The translations under genes were made by a program, and so were the position numbers. Below, in pieces: positions 36,046 to 47,000 of a stretch of 64,000 nucleotides of DNA. The notes under the pieces were generated by a model. That model did not search any database. It was not told the DNA's origin and saw nothing but the letters and a program-made list of their open reading frames with translations. Source of the DNA: Dipteris shenzhenensis (Eukaryota > Polypodiophyta > Polypodiopsida > Gleicheniales); assembly GCA_047967505.1 (NCBI GenBank), contig CM106541.1, one strand, 5' to 3'. Numbering within the stretch: position 1 is the first letter of the stretch; the number at the start of each line of letters is the position of its first letter.

Positions 36046-37419
36046 TTACAATGCATCATGTCGTAATGCACTTTCACATGTGACTTTGAATATAACTTCA
36101 AATGTATGAGTAACATCTATTGCAGTAGGTCTAGCTTTAGGAATAGGATTTCTCATTTCCTCTATTCTCTTCCACCAACGCTTTAAGTGATCTAACTTAG
36201 TTGTATCTTGGATGTGAACAAAGTACTTGTAAGCTAGCCGATACAACTTTTCCAATGAAAAGGCTGCAGCATAAATATCAGTTTCCTTGGAAAACTTTGC
36301 ATATGGAAAAGTATACAACTCAGGAGCCAACCACTTTCTTCGCATGCATCGCTCTTTGAATTGAGGGTCACATAGATCCTTGCCATCATTGACATATTTA
36401 TCATTCTTGCTTAATCCCCAATCGATAATTCCTATGAAGACCTTATCAGACTCACTATCAAAGTGAAGCATAATGTTTGAAGGATGCAAGTCATTATGCA
36501 AAAGGTCTTTTCCATGCATGTATTTTAACGTCCCCATCAAAGTACCAGCTAGATTTACGGCATGAGTACGGACACGAGATAAATGGTCTAGCTCCTCTCC
36601 CACATAGACTGAGTTCATAGCATTTAACCTTGACCATTTGTCCAATGTCTCCCCATTCCAATACTGGTATACCAATCTTGGAGGATTTATCACACGAGCA
36701 ATCGTGCGAACAAGTCCTTTATGAGGTAATTGGGCTTGCATTGTTTCCATATTTGCCATTAACTCTCGCATGGACCTTCTCTCTTCCCTTTCACTTGGCT
36801 TTTGAGATACCTTAAGTTTCTTAATGGCAAAGGTCTCTTTTGGATCAAAGCAGTCTACACCAATGATGTTACCTTTCACCACTCTTCCATATGAGCCTTC
36901 ACCCAGCACATAATCTTTCTCTTGTACATGAATCTGTTGCTTCTCAAGAAAAAACAAAGATGGCATTTTCAATCCTGTGGGATTGACACATTCTTTTGAA
37001 GAACTGGCATTGAATGCTTCCCTCTTTGAACTCATAACTGCCTTCCACTTTAAGGAAAACCAATCAATCAACTCTTCTTTATTATTTGTATCTCTGAGAT
37101 TGAATGTGCTTGTCCGCTTTTCATAAACACTTTTAACTCTCCCTAGTTCTATGCGAATACTCACACAAAAATTATCTTGAAATTCATATTGCATATTCCA
37201 TTGTGGATCTTCATTCTTCATCATGGTAATGACATCAGAGGAAAGATCCACACAAAGCTTATCCATCCCTCTTTCCCCTAAGTCAAAATACTTTTCCAAA
37301 TCTTCCTGCGTTTTTGATAACAAGCTCATGCAAAGACACTTTGAGAATATTTTTCGCATTCCTTCCTTGAATCTATATTCATATAACACGCGTTTTTTAT
37401 GACTCTTCATCTTGTCCAT
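36046..37419 (-). CDS. Protein kinase domain protein, 457 aa, in the transposon region
   Basis: A single uninterrupted frame. Residues 1-160 are unrecognised. From about 168 an eukaryotic-type kinase domain follows: glycine loop GEGSYGRV (173-180), AIKK with K200, a likely helix-C Glu near E219, and catalytic loop HNDLHPSN (308-315, D310 and N315). The metal-binding DWG (333-335) replaces DFG, then come APE (365-367) and the conserved Asp D381. All catalytic positions are filled, so phosphotransfer is plausible. HND instead of HRD and DWG instead of DFG are unusual. It would phosphorylate Ser/Thr targets in the cytosol or nucleus; no signal peptide or membrane segment is seen. It lies 249 bp upstream of the transposase-like gene on the same strand. 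I cannot exclude 5' exons upstream of the ATG. The link to the transposon is inferred from adjacency and shared preservation. Confidence 0.72.
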   Translation of the reverse strand: MDKMKSHKKRVLYEYRFKEGMRKIFSKCLCMSLLSKTQEDLEKYFDLGERGMDKLCVDLSSDVITMMKNEDPQWNMQYEFQDNFCVSIRIELGRVKSVYEKRTSTFNLRDTNNKEELIDWFSLKWKAVMSSKREAFNASSSKECVNPTGLKMPSLFFLEKQQIHVQEKDYVLGEGSYGRVVKGNIIGVDCFDPKETFAIKKLKVSQKPSEREERRSMRELMANMETMQAQLPHKGLVRTIARVINPPRLVYQYWNGETLDKWSRLNAMNSVYVGEELDHLSRVRTHAVNLAGTLMGTLKYMHGKDLLHNDLHPSNIMLHFDSESDKVFIGIIDWGLSKNDKYVNDGKDLCDPQFKERCMRRKWLAPELYTFPYAKFSKETDIYAAAFSLEKLYRLAYKYFVHIQDTTKLDHLKRWWKRIEEMRNPIPKARPTAIDVTHTFEVIFKVTCESALRHDAL

Positions 37420-37464
37420 GTTACCTTCTGCGCATAAAACAAAATTAGTTGCTTTTGTAAGATT

Positions 37465-37466
<2 letters not shown>

Positions 37467-37512
<46 letters not shown>

Positions 37513-37535
37513 TCTCTCTCTCTATCCCTTCCTCT
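37467..37535 (+). repeat. (CT)n microsatellite upstream of the kinase gene
   Basis: An almost pure CT tract about 50-60 bp upstream of the kinase start codon, so it falls in the kinase 5' UTR or promoter as (GA)n on the coding strand. It continues into the satellite array. Confidence 0.9.
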
Positions 37536-37602
37536 CTCTCTCACACACAACTAAACGGTTTGATTCTTGTGAGCATGTAGATGCATTTCCAATTATTGAC
37601 TT

Positions 37603-38773
37603 GATTTTATAAGCATTCTTCCAAGGGAACTGTAGACCGTGTCAGGAGACCGGAGTACTCCCAAGGTTACATTGCTTACATACTTTACATTGCACGACTT
37701 GATTCTCTAAGCATTCTGCCAGGGGAATTGCAGACCGTGTCAAGAGACCGGAGTGCTCCCGAGACTAGATTGCTTACATACTATATATTGCGTGACTTGA
37801 TTCTATAAGCATTCTACTAGGGGAATTGTAGACCGTGTTAAGAGACCGAGGAGTGCTCCTGAGGCTAGATTGCTTACATACTATACATTGCACGACTTGA
37901 TTCTGTAAGCATTTTGCTAGGGGAATTGCAGACCGTGTCAAGAGACCGGAGTGCTCCCGAGGCTAGATTGCTTACATACTATACATTGCATGACTTGATT
38001 CTGTAAGCATTCTGCCAGGGGAATTGTAGACCGTGTCAAGAGACCGGAGTGCTCCCGAGGCTAGATTGCTTACATACTATACATTGCATGACTTGATTCT
38101 GTAAACATTCATCCAGGGGAATTGCAGACCATGTCAAGAGACCAGAGTGCTCCCGAGGCTAGATTGCTTACATACTATATATTGCATGACTTGATTCTAT
38201 AAGCATTCTACTAGGGGAATTGCAGACTGTGTCAAGAGTGCTCCCGAGACTAGATTGCTACATACTATACATTGCACGACTTGATTCTGTAAGCATTTTT
38301 CCAGGGGAATTGCAGATCGTGTCAAGAGACCGGAGTGCTCCCGAGGCTAGATTGCTTACATACTATACATTGCACGACTTGATTCTGTAAGCATTCTGCC
38401 AGGGGAATTGCAGACCGTGTCAAGAGACCGGAGTGCTCCCGAGGCTAGATTGCTTACATACTATACATTGCAGAACTTGATTCTCTAAGCATTCTGCCAG
38501 GGGAATTGCAGACCGTGTCAAGAGACCGGAGTGCTCCCGAGGCTAGATTGCTTACATACTATACATTGCACGACTTGATTCTGTAAACATTCATCCAGGG
38601 GAATTGCAGACCGTGTCAAGAGACCAGAGTGCTCCCGAGGCTAGATTGCTTACACACTATACATTGCACGACTTGATTCTATAAGCATTCTGCTAGGGGA
38701 ATTGCAGACTGTGTCAAGAGACTGGAGTGCTCCCGAGGCTAGATTGCTTACATACTATACATTGCATGACTTG
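37603..38773 (+). repeat. Satellite array, twelve 98-bp units
   Basis: Units begin GATTCT at 37603 (GATTTT), 37701, 37799, 37899, 37997, 38095, 38193, 38283, 38381, 38479, 38577 and 38675; a partial unit starts at 38773. All are 98 bp except one of 100 and one of 90 (an internal 8-bp deletion). The consensus includes AGCATTCTGCCAGGGGAATT, then GCAGACCGTGTCAAGAGACC, then GGAGTGCTCCCGAGGCTAGA and TTGCTTACATACTATACATT. Units six and seven share variants with units eleven and twelve, indicating a five-unit higher-order repeat. GGAGTGCTCC is a perfect palindrome inside each standard unit. Confidence 0.95.
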
Positions 38774-38854
38774 ATTGCTTAATACATACTAAGACTATAG
38801 AAATATTAAAGCATAAAGCATAAATGGCATAGAAGCAGAGGCATATATAAACAT

Positions 38855-39070
38855 GAAATTATTTGTTGCATGCTATATGCTCTCTCGGCACTCACTCAAC
38901 TTAGTCTGTTCAACAATTCAATCCATGGAACCTTGCCTTCCGATCTCTTCTCGCTCTCCAAACTCCAATACCTTTCTCTCTCGTCCAACTCCTTCTCCAT
39001 CGCTCCTCCTCCTCTCCTTTCCAACCTCACCCAACTTTCTCGTGTTGATCTCTCTCATCACGCAGCTTGA
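38855..39070 (+). pseudogene. Leucine-rich-repeat gene fragment 1
   Basis: A 66-codon frame (38870-39067) reads LTQLSLFNNSIHGTLPSDLF, then LSKLQYLSLSSNSFS, then LLSNLTQLSRVDLS. This is the plant extracellular LRR pattern LxxLxLxxNxxxGxLPxxL found in LRR receptor kinases. About two and a half repeats are present, then a stop. No kinase, signal peptide or membrane segment is attached. A captured or decayed fragment. Confidence 0.7.
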
Positions 39071-39104
39071 AGGGTGACACCTGATTTGTAACCACAGCAA
39101 CCGC

Positions 39105-41885
39105 GCCTGAGGATAATCATCACCTTGGTGCATTTGTCGTTTCTGGTAGCCTCTCAGCTGAGTTGGACCTGCACATGGGACCCTCATCAGTCTCAACGGA
39201 GCTCACAAAACGGAGCTGCCAAAGCATGTAAACGGAGCTCGTCATTCACCTTAACAATGAAGGTGAATTTGCTTCACCGCCCCCCCACTTTTATTGCACT
39301 ATCAGAACGATTCAAATTTTGGAAAGAGGCTTGGACGATAATGATTCAATATTTGGAAAGAGGCTTGGACGATAACGATTCAATATTTAGATTAGTCTTG
39401 CTTATCATCCAGATCATTCGCAAGGAGAAACATGACATGCAAAACTGCAAGAGGAGCTGCTCCTTTCCTCCAAACCCGATTCTTGTGATGCTCGCTATCA
39501 TCCAGATCATTCTGAAGGAGAGAGGGAGGTGCAAAACAAGAGCACCTGCTCCTTTCCTCCAACCCGATTCAAGAAAGTCTCACTGTGCAGTGGACAGTCT
39601 TGCGAAGAACTCTTGCAGCTACAGTAGGCCTGGACTGCATTGCATATTGTAACATTTGGAGAGCTTCCCATATAATTATACCCAGCCACATATCGAGGGA
39701 CCGGAAGTCTTGAGGGTAATGTTCACCAGCACTACCTAGCTTGTTGACGTATCAATGCCACCCATGAACATATCCTAGCATGATGATGCCTGTATCGCAA
39801 GAAAATGGACGAACAATCCTGAACCAACATAACCAGTCACGCTTAGACGAGCTTGCAAAAGAGAAGGGACTTGATTTAATCCTGTATCTCTGTTGTATCG
39901 TGCCCTAGACCATCACCGACAAGGCATCGACCTTTTTGCTCCATCACTTCTTAAACGCTCTTTCTATGATCTTGCTCAAGCGTTCAAACGCAAACGAACT
40001 CGACTCATGCTACACTTGCTCAACAATTAGGAGATGAGTTCAGAGAGCACTACAGTATTTAAATCGTTCAATCTTGTCGCCAATATTATCCTCAAACCTT
40101 CCGCTCGAGATGTGGCTACTGGCTAGTATGATGGGGTTGCTCAAGATTTCAATCGACAAAGCCAGTAAATGTAGAGCGTGGATGGCGCCGCCTGAGGATA
40201 ATTCTCATCGTGCATTGTTTGTTGTTTCTCCAAGGTTGCTGACTTGGTAGCATAGATGGGGTAGACTTGATGATGGGACCCTTCCACTCTTAACGGCCTT
40301 CCACGAAATTACCCAGCCTTCACCACTGCCCGTGAATTACCCTGCCCATCTCTCTGCCAACGATTTCGAATTCCCTGACACACCTACCACAGTGGCTCTA
40401 CACTCTCAACCATCCACCAGAAATCTTTGTTGTTCATTTTTTTTTCGTTCGCTCCCACGGCGAAATCGATTCAGAAAGTCTATTGACACACCGAGATAAG
40501 TTCGAGTTGGCATCGATTCAGCTTCCTCAATCCGCTGATTGTTGATCCGCAAGTGCTCATTTAGGCACCCCGATATGACCAGGTCTCAAAATCATCGAAA
40601 CTACATAACTTTGAAAAACGAGTTTACATCGATTCAACTTCCTCAATCCACCGATTCTTGATCCGCAAGTGCTCATTTAGGATAAACGGTGAAAGAACCA
40701 GCCAAAAAAGGAAGGGATGAACCCGCAATTCTTGAGCTACAAGCGCCATCACCTATTGCAGCTAATATACTCTGCTCATTGACAACGGATGTCTATTGCC
40801 CAGGAAAGGCACTTAGTCGACATATGCGTGGCATCTATTGTCCAAAATGGAAATTGTAGGTTGCATTACCCATCATCCCTGTCTTCTATGCTGGATTACA
40901 AATATAACTTGCAACAACTAGCTCTACAGTTCCAAGTTCCTTTTCTCTCTTGAAGAATGAAAATAGGTGATTGTCTCGTTCACAAGGGTTACGCTATAAG
41001 TTATTGTCGTGATGGACAAGACCAACAAGAATGGAGACCTTGAGCTCTTTGATAGCTGCATAGGCATGTGGCAGACAAGGCCATACTCCTCCAAAGTTAC
41101 GCTAGCCAAGGCTACTTACTCATTGCTTGCCTCGAAAGTCCACTAACAAATTTTTTGCCTGACCAAGTTGCCGGCAAGCCGCAACAGTGCATTCTTTTCT
41201 ACGTAATTTGCCCAGAAGTGAGCTCATAGAGATCCTTGCGAAGCATTCGTTGTGACGACGCCCATATCTCATCAATATACTAGAGGTTGATCACTGGCTC
41301 ACGAACAGGCTTCTCGCTGTGGATCAACACAGGAGACTATCTTGTGAATCGGGTTGGAGAAAAGAATCGGCTGGGTCTTGTTCGGCAAGTTGTGCCCCAT
41401 GTTCTTGAACCCAATTCGCTTTTGGAGACGCAACACAAACCCACACGTCCATGAGCCCGCTACAAATTTGAATCTTCCCCAGGGTGCATTAGATATAACG
41501 GGTGGCTGGTAGGCAATCAAAACGAACGGGTAAAGGTAAATGAAGACCTCCGTCGGCGGGTCATCTCCCTTGGGTCCGGTCCCATGTGCAGGTCCAGGTC
41601 AGCTGGGGGTGGGATCCTTCAGAAACGCCAAAGGCACCATGGTAGAGATTATCCTGAGGCGTGGATGGCAGGCAGTGAAGCCGTGAAAGTCAAGATAATT
41701 GATAGAGCTTCGTTTTTACAGTTGTCCTGCTGATCTGCCTGCACCGTTTTGTGAGTTCCGTTAAGATGGAAGGGAGTCCCAAAAGGGCCCAAGTGCAGGT
41801 CCAGGTCAGCTGAGACTCGAGAGTATTCTTCATGAATCCTTGAGAAACGACAAATGCACCAAGGCGAAAATTATCCTCAGGCAGC
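39105..41885. repeat. Fold-back region with four copies of a 110-140-bp unit
   Basis: The unit (GCCTGAGGATAATT, then CTTGGTGCATTTGTCGTTTC, then CAGCTGA-TGGACCTGCACATGGGACC, then AACGGAGCTCACAAAACGG) occurs at about 39105-39214 (+), 40190-40305 (+), 41575-41662 (-) and 41743-41885 (-). The two outer copies form terminal inverted repeats about 2.8 kb apart and the two inner ones a second inverted pair. LRR gene fragments lie immediately outside. No transposase is inside. It resembles a non-autonomous fold-back element. Confidence 0.6.
39313..40682 (+). repeat. Short direct repeats inside the fold-back region
   Basis: Three separate direct repeats: a 34-bp tandem unit (GGAAAGAGGCTTGGACGATA) at about 39318-39388, an 85-bp unit (ATCATCCAGATCATTC, then TGCTCCTTTCCTCCAA) at about 39402-39570, and a 52-bp unit (TTCCTCAATCC, then TTGATCCGCAAGTGCTCATT) at about 40515-40566 and 40630-40682. 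The remaining 40310-41570 has no recognised gene. Confidence 0.65.
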
Positions 41886-42049
41886 AACCGCATGGCTCAA
41901 GCGCACTTCCAATATCTTGGAGGCTGCCGCTGCTGAGTTGCTGCTAATGCGTCTTACGCACAGTTCCGCCTTACCTTTGGTCGAGCTGCGGTTGCCTCTA
42001 CTCACCAGTACAATATCACAATTGCTTGTCGATTGCAAGCTTTGCAGCT

Positions 42050-42623
42050 CTGCATGGCCACCAGCAACCGCCACCCTCTCCCATGGCGCTCCACCATCAA
42101 CTCTACAACCCTTTCCTCCTTTCCCATTGTGCTCCACCATCAACTCTACAACCCTTTCCTCCTTTCCCATTGTGCATTTCCTCGCTGTTGCCCAACCTAT
42201 CATACCCACGTAGCCTCTGAATCCGTGCACTTGTTCGCCCCTTCACTGCCGCAAACATATCGCTCGATCCGGATGTGGTGCTACAGGACCAGCTCCTTCT
42301 CTGGTCCTCTCCCTCCTCAGCTCCTCCTCCTTCCCCATCTCCGCTTCCTCTACCTCTCCTCCAATTCCTTCTCTCATACCATCTCCTCCCAGACCTTCTC
42401 CTCCCCCTCCTCCTCCCTCTTCTCCCTCGACCTCTCCGATAACCACCTCTCTGGCCCTCTCCCTCCCAACCTCGCTTCCCTTCTTCACCTCTCTTCCCTT
42501 AACTTCTCCAGGAACTCGCTCACCGGTCAGCTCCCCTCCCAGCTCTCCAACCTGCTTAGCCTCTTCTCCCTCGACCTCTCTTCAACCACACCAACCTTTT
42601 ACGAAACTTCAGAAGATGCATGA
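42050..42623 (+). pseudogene. Leucine-rich-repeat gene fragment 2
   Basis: Translated in the frame of 42270-42623 it gives four extracellular LRRs: SGPLPPQLLLLPHLRFLYLS, SLFSLDLSDNHLSGPLPPNL, LLHLSSLNFSRNSLTGQLPS and LLSLFSLDLS, then a stop. Upstream (42090-42173) a 42-bp unit containing CCACCATCAACTCTACAACC is perfectly duplicated in tandem. No kinase or membrane segment follows. It resembles the N-terminal half of an LRR receptor-like protein, related in style to fragment 1 but a different set of repeats. Confidence 0.7.
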
Positions 42624-45164
42624 AACTCAAGCGCACGCACCCTCAGCCTTTTACGAAACTTTAAATAGCAACGAGCAAGCGACAACCTCAAAGTACCTGG
42701 AGTTCAGAATCCTGGAGTCTAGACTGGTCACTGGAGTCTAGACTGGTCACTGGAGTTCGCAAATGGAAACGTTATTTTCAGCTTCAACTTTCTTTCGTTT
42801 GAAGTTTGCACTCTGCTTGCAGCTCGAAGAAGTCGGCTGTTGGAGACTGTGCTGTGTGCACTGTGGAGCACTAACTACGAAGTGGATAGTGGAGTACAAA
42901 CTACAAAGTGGGCTATGGAGTACGAACTACGAGAAGCGAAGAAGGTCTGTGGATTGAACATGGAGCCTTGTCTTGAACAACGAAATGTTCAAGAATCAAG
43001 AAAGGCCTTAGAAGTTTCTAAACCCTAAGAGAAGATAAGGTGGCTTAATCTACGACTACAAAGATATTAGATCTACGGCTATAAATTAATCTACTTTTTA
43101 GTGTTAAGTTATTTTAAATATTACATATATCTCTTTTATATTTTATCATATATTACTAATTTTCAAAGTCCCTAGGCAATCTTAACGTATTCTATAGGAA
43201 ACTTTAATTGTAGCTTAAATTTTAAAGGTTAATATTTCAAATACCTTTAAAATACATTTTGCCATTAAATTTAGCCCTTATAAATAACCTACTTGGCACA
43301 ACTTATACCAGTTTTTTTCAATTTTAACCGGTGCAAAATACACTAAAGGGAGGTTTTTTCTAACACTGGTTCATACACATGAAAGACCAACCATCAACAC
43401 TCCCTTATCACTCAATGGTGTACATCATACAAAGAAAGTTTCAATATTCTCACAAGGCAAGGCTTTTAGGAATAGGTCTAATGTATTCTCCAAGAAATAG
43501 TTAACAATCCCAATTCCATAATGTTTTGATGTTGAATCCTTGGGTTCTTTCCAATGTAATGGAAATTTGATCATCAAAAAATATCATCACGGGATCTACT
43601 CTAAGATCTAGCATCGAATCTGCATACTCCAAGATTTGTCACAAACCATCTCATCCATGTAGCCTCACATCCAATTTCAAAAATCTTGAATACTATACTA
43701 TCACCTTCAACAATCTCCATCGAAAACTTTATAGCATTAAATGCCATTGATTTGAGTATCTAGGTCCTTTAGGATTTTGATCGAGCAATTTAAACATCAA
43801 ATCTCTTAGCTCTTGTAGTATAACCCTTGCTCAAAGAGTGAATTTCGTTCAATAATATTATTCCATCCATTCTTCAAAGTATGATTAGCCATATGCTTGA
43901 TAGCAGTGCACTTTAGATGGAGAAGAACTAGCATGCTCATCAATATTTTGAACCTCAGCATTCACCATAAAAACTTGTCGAGCCTATATCAAGAGCATTG
44001 CTCAATGTATTATAGTGAACTTCATATGCTATATCTTTGCTTGAACTTTGAAGGATCACCAACATTATAATCGCTTGAAGGATCACAACAACATCACAAG
44101 TTTCAAGAGCATCACTCAACACATCATGGTGAACTTGATATGTTGCATCTTTGATTGAAGGATCATAAACATGACAATCACTTGATGGAACTAGTGTGAT
44201 ATGTTCCCAACATGAAAGGGGTGCTTTGTTAGAACACATCTTCCACATACCTTGAAAGCATGCATTATAGTAGCATGATCTAAGTGGTGCTAAGTGTTAA
44301 AGAGTACCCATTAACAAAATGAAGGGAAAGAGTGTTAGGAATGGAATCATAGCTCCATAAGACATCTCTATTCACATTTTGTCTCCATTTTGTTCTTCAA
44401 CTTCCTAGAAAAAGCATTCAAAATATATGTCTTTCAGGAGATATAAAGTGTGAGCCTACATTTTATGCTAGCCTGTAGGAATGTCACAACATCACTAGCA
44501 CGTTATAGCTTTACACCACCTTGCTTTATATTTTTATGAGTCAGCATTCTATTTATAATGGCCCTTGCACTATCGTGCTCTCCCTTGCCATGTCCAGGTC
44601 TAAGAAAGTTCCAAATCATGCACAAGCTAGTGAGACTAATAGACATGGACATGAATAGTGAACTACAAAGGTCTACGTGCTTTGAACTGGGAGGCTATGC
44701 CATCAAACTAGAAACTCAATGTTTCTTTACAAGTAATTACAATCATTCGTGGTGTAACATAAAGCAATGTTATATGAACAAATTTTTGTGCTTCTTATCA
44801 TTTGAAATGTAGAAGGTTATAAATATAGGAAAAGGTTATGTAGAAGGTTATATATAGGGTAAGGTGGTACTCTTTTTCCTTTTTAAAGTGGTCAAGTTTG
44901 TCGGGCCCAAAAGATACATAAGTGGGAGAACTTTTGGATATTCAAACTGTACATGCTCGCAATGTAGTAGAAGCTTGCAATAACATCCTATAGTAGAATT
45001 TTCCTTAAGCCCATTCCACATTCAAATGTTCTTTCAAACACAATTTATCCACTTTGCAGAGCTTGACATTAGGTTACTAAATTTCCACTATCTCAAAGCA
45101 TAGCTTAAAAGATACAATTTGAGTCCTCTCTCTCTCTCTCTATGTGTGTGTGCGTGTGTGTGTC

Positions 45165-45199
<35 letters not shown>

Positions 45200-45483
45200 G
45201 CTGAATCCAATACTAATATCTACTTATTATAACTGTGGGGGCTAGTCATACATTAAAACTTTCAGCTACCCAACAACAAATTGTGACTGCTCTTAAACAT
45301 CATCCTAGTTCAGACAATATTTAAAAAATAACTTTTAATTTGAATCTGAGAATAAACACACCCTACCTGTTAATTTAAAAATGGTGTATAAAATTACCCC
45401 TGCTATAAATATATTTATGTAAGTCTTGAGAATTAAAATACCCCTCATTTTGAACTCTCATAGTATACTTACATTTCCCAGAT
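42624..45483. other. No recognised gene; small duplications and a CT/GT microsatellite
   Basis: A 19-bp unit CTGGAGTCTAGACTGGTCA is duplicated at 42713-42750. Minus-strand frame 43955-44248 holds two related segments (SDALETCDVVVILQ and SNALDIG types) that reflect a roughly 110-bp DNA duplication. A (CT)n/(GT)n microsatellite lies at 45131-45199. The rest is AT-rich, with no protein similarity I can name. The missing halves of elements C and D are not found here. Confidence 0.45.
45131..45199 (+). repeat. (CT)n-(GT)n compound microsatellite
   Basis: A CT run passes into GT runs interrupted by CCTC, about 70 bp in total. Confidence 0.9.
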
Positions 45484-46997
45484 GGACCCCCCGAGGCCAT
45501 GGGAAAAGAAAAATGGGAGAAAGCCATGGATGAAGCAAATGCTACATGGGAATTGGTGCCTTTGCCTTAAGACAAGAATGCAATTGGCTGCAAGTGGGTT
45601 TATAAGGTGAAGCACAATGCAAATGGTTTTGTGAACACATACAAGGCAAGTTTAGTTGTCAAGGGGTATGCATAGACATATGGCATTGATTATGAAGAAA
45701 CATTTAGTCTGGTTGCAAGGATGGCAACCGTAAGAGCATTCATTGCTATGGTTGCATTAAAGGGATGGTCTTTATATCAGATGGATGTAAAGAATGCTTT
45801 CTTCCATGGTGATTTGCAACAAGAGGTCTATATGGAACAGCCACTAGGTTATGTTCATGCTGTTCATCCTGAGTTTGTTTGCAAGTTGAAGAAAGCCTTG
45901 TATGGCTTGAAGCAAGCACCTATAGCATCATCTAACAAGATAGGACAGTATATTGTCACTATTGACTTTCAGATTTCCAAGGTAGATTTCTCACTTTATG
46001 TGAGAAAAACAAAGAAAGGCATTATGATGCTTGTCAGTTATGTTGATCATTTGATCATCACAGGTGATAGTGATGAAGATATCTTTCATGTGAAAATGCT
46101 ATTGAAGCAGAAGTTTGAGATGAAGGATTTGAGAGAGCTGTGTTACTTCTTGGGCATTGAGGTGACTAGATCCACAAGTGGAATATGGCTTTTGTAGAGG
46201 TAGTATGGATTGGACATGCTATCCAAATATGGGATGACAGGATGTAAGCCTATTTCAGTTCCTTTGGAGCAGAATGTGATGTTGAGGGCAAATGCATGTG
46301 AGCTTCTGGAAGACCCTACTATGTACATACACATAGTAGGAAGTTTGATTTATATGACTATTACTAGGCTAGATTTGAGCGATGATGTTGGCTTGGTAAG
46401 TCAGTTTATGCAGGCTGCAAGGAAACTGTATTTGGATGTGGCTAGACGCATACTAAGGTATGTGAAGTCCACATTGCAGTATGGACTATTTTACGAGACT
46501 GGGGTTCAGATACAGTTGCATGGATACACTGATGCTGATTGGGCTGGTAGTATTTCTGATAGACGATCTAGAAGTGGATATATGTTCTCTTTTAGGAGTG
46601 CTGTAGTCACTTGGAGCAGCAAGAAATAGCCTATAGTTGCCTTGTCGAGCACACAGGCTGAGTACAAGGGTGCAACAATGGCTGCATGTGAGGTAGCTTG
46701 GTTGCATAAGCTACTTTATGATATGCATCAGTCTATAGATGGGCCAGTTGTCATTTATTGTGACAACATGAGTAGTATACACTTGGCAAATAACCCAGTC
46801 TATCATGTTAGAACAAATCACATTGACGTGCATTATCACTATGTGTAGGAGAAGGTTCTAGTAGGTTTCATTGATCTAGTTTATGTCAGCACAGAGGATC
46901 AAGTAGCTGACATATTCACGAAGGCATTGGGTGTAGAGAAGCTACGCAAGTTCATAAACTTGCTTGGTGTGCACGAATTGGGATTGAGCTCGAGGGG
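45484..46997 (+). pseudogene. Element C reverse transcriptase-RNase H
   Basis: It aligns with residues about 935-1450 of the intact Copia polyprotein: KWEKAMDEANATWELVPLP, MDVKNAFFHGDL, YVDHLIITG (YVDD mutated to YVDH), a DADWAG RNase H motif, LSSTQAEYKGA and YCDNMSSIHLA. In-frame stops occur at about 45570, 45674, 46197, 46629 and 46847. The catalytic YVDD is lost and the frame is closed in several places, so it is inactive. It ends at the polypurine tract before the 3' LTR. Confidence 0.88.
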
Positions 46998-47000
46998 GAG

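Noticed and set aside
37603-38773. Regularly spaced repeats that superficially resemble a CRISPR array
   Set aside because: The 98-bp units are repeated as a whole, with no unique spacers, in plant-type DNA. This is a tandem satellite.
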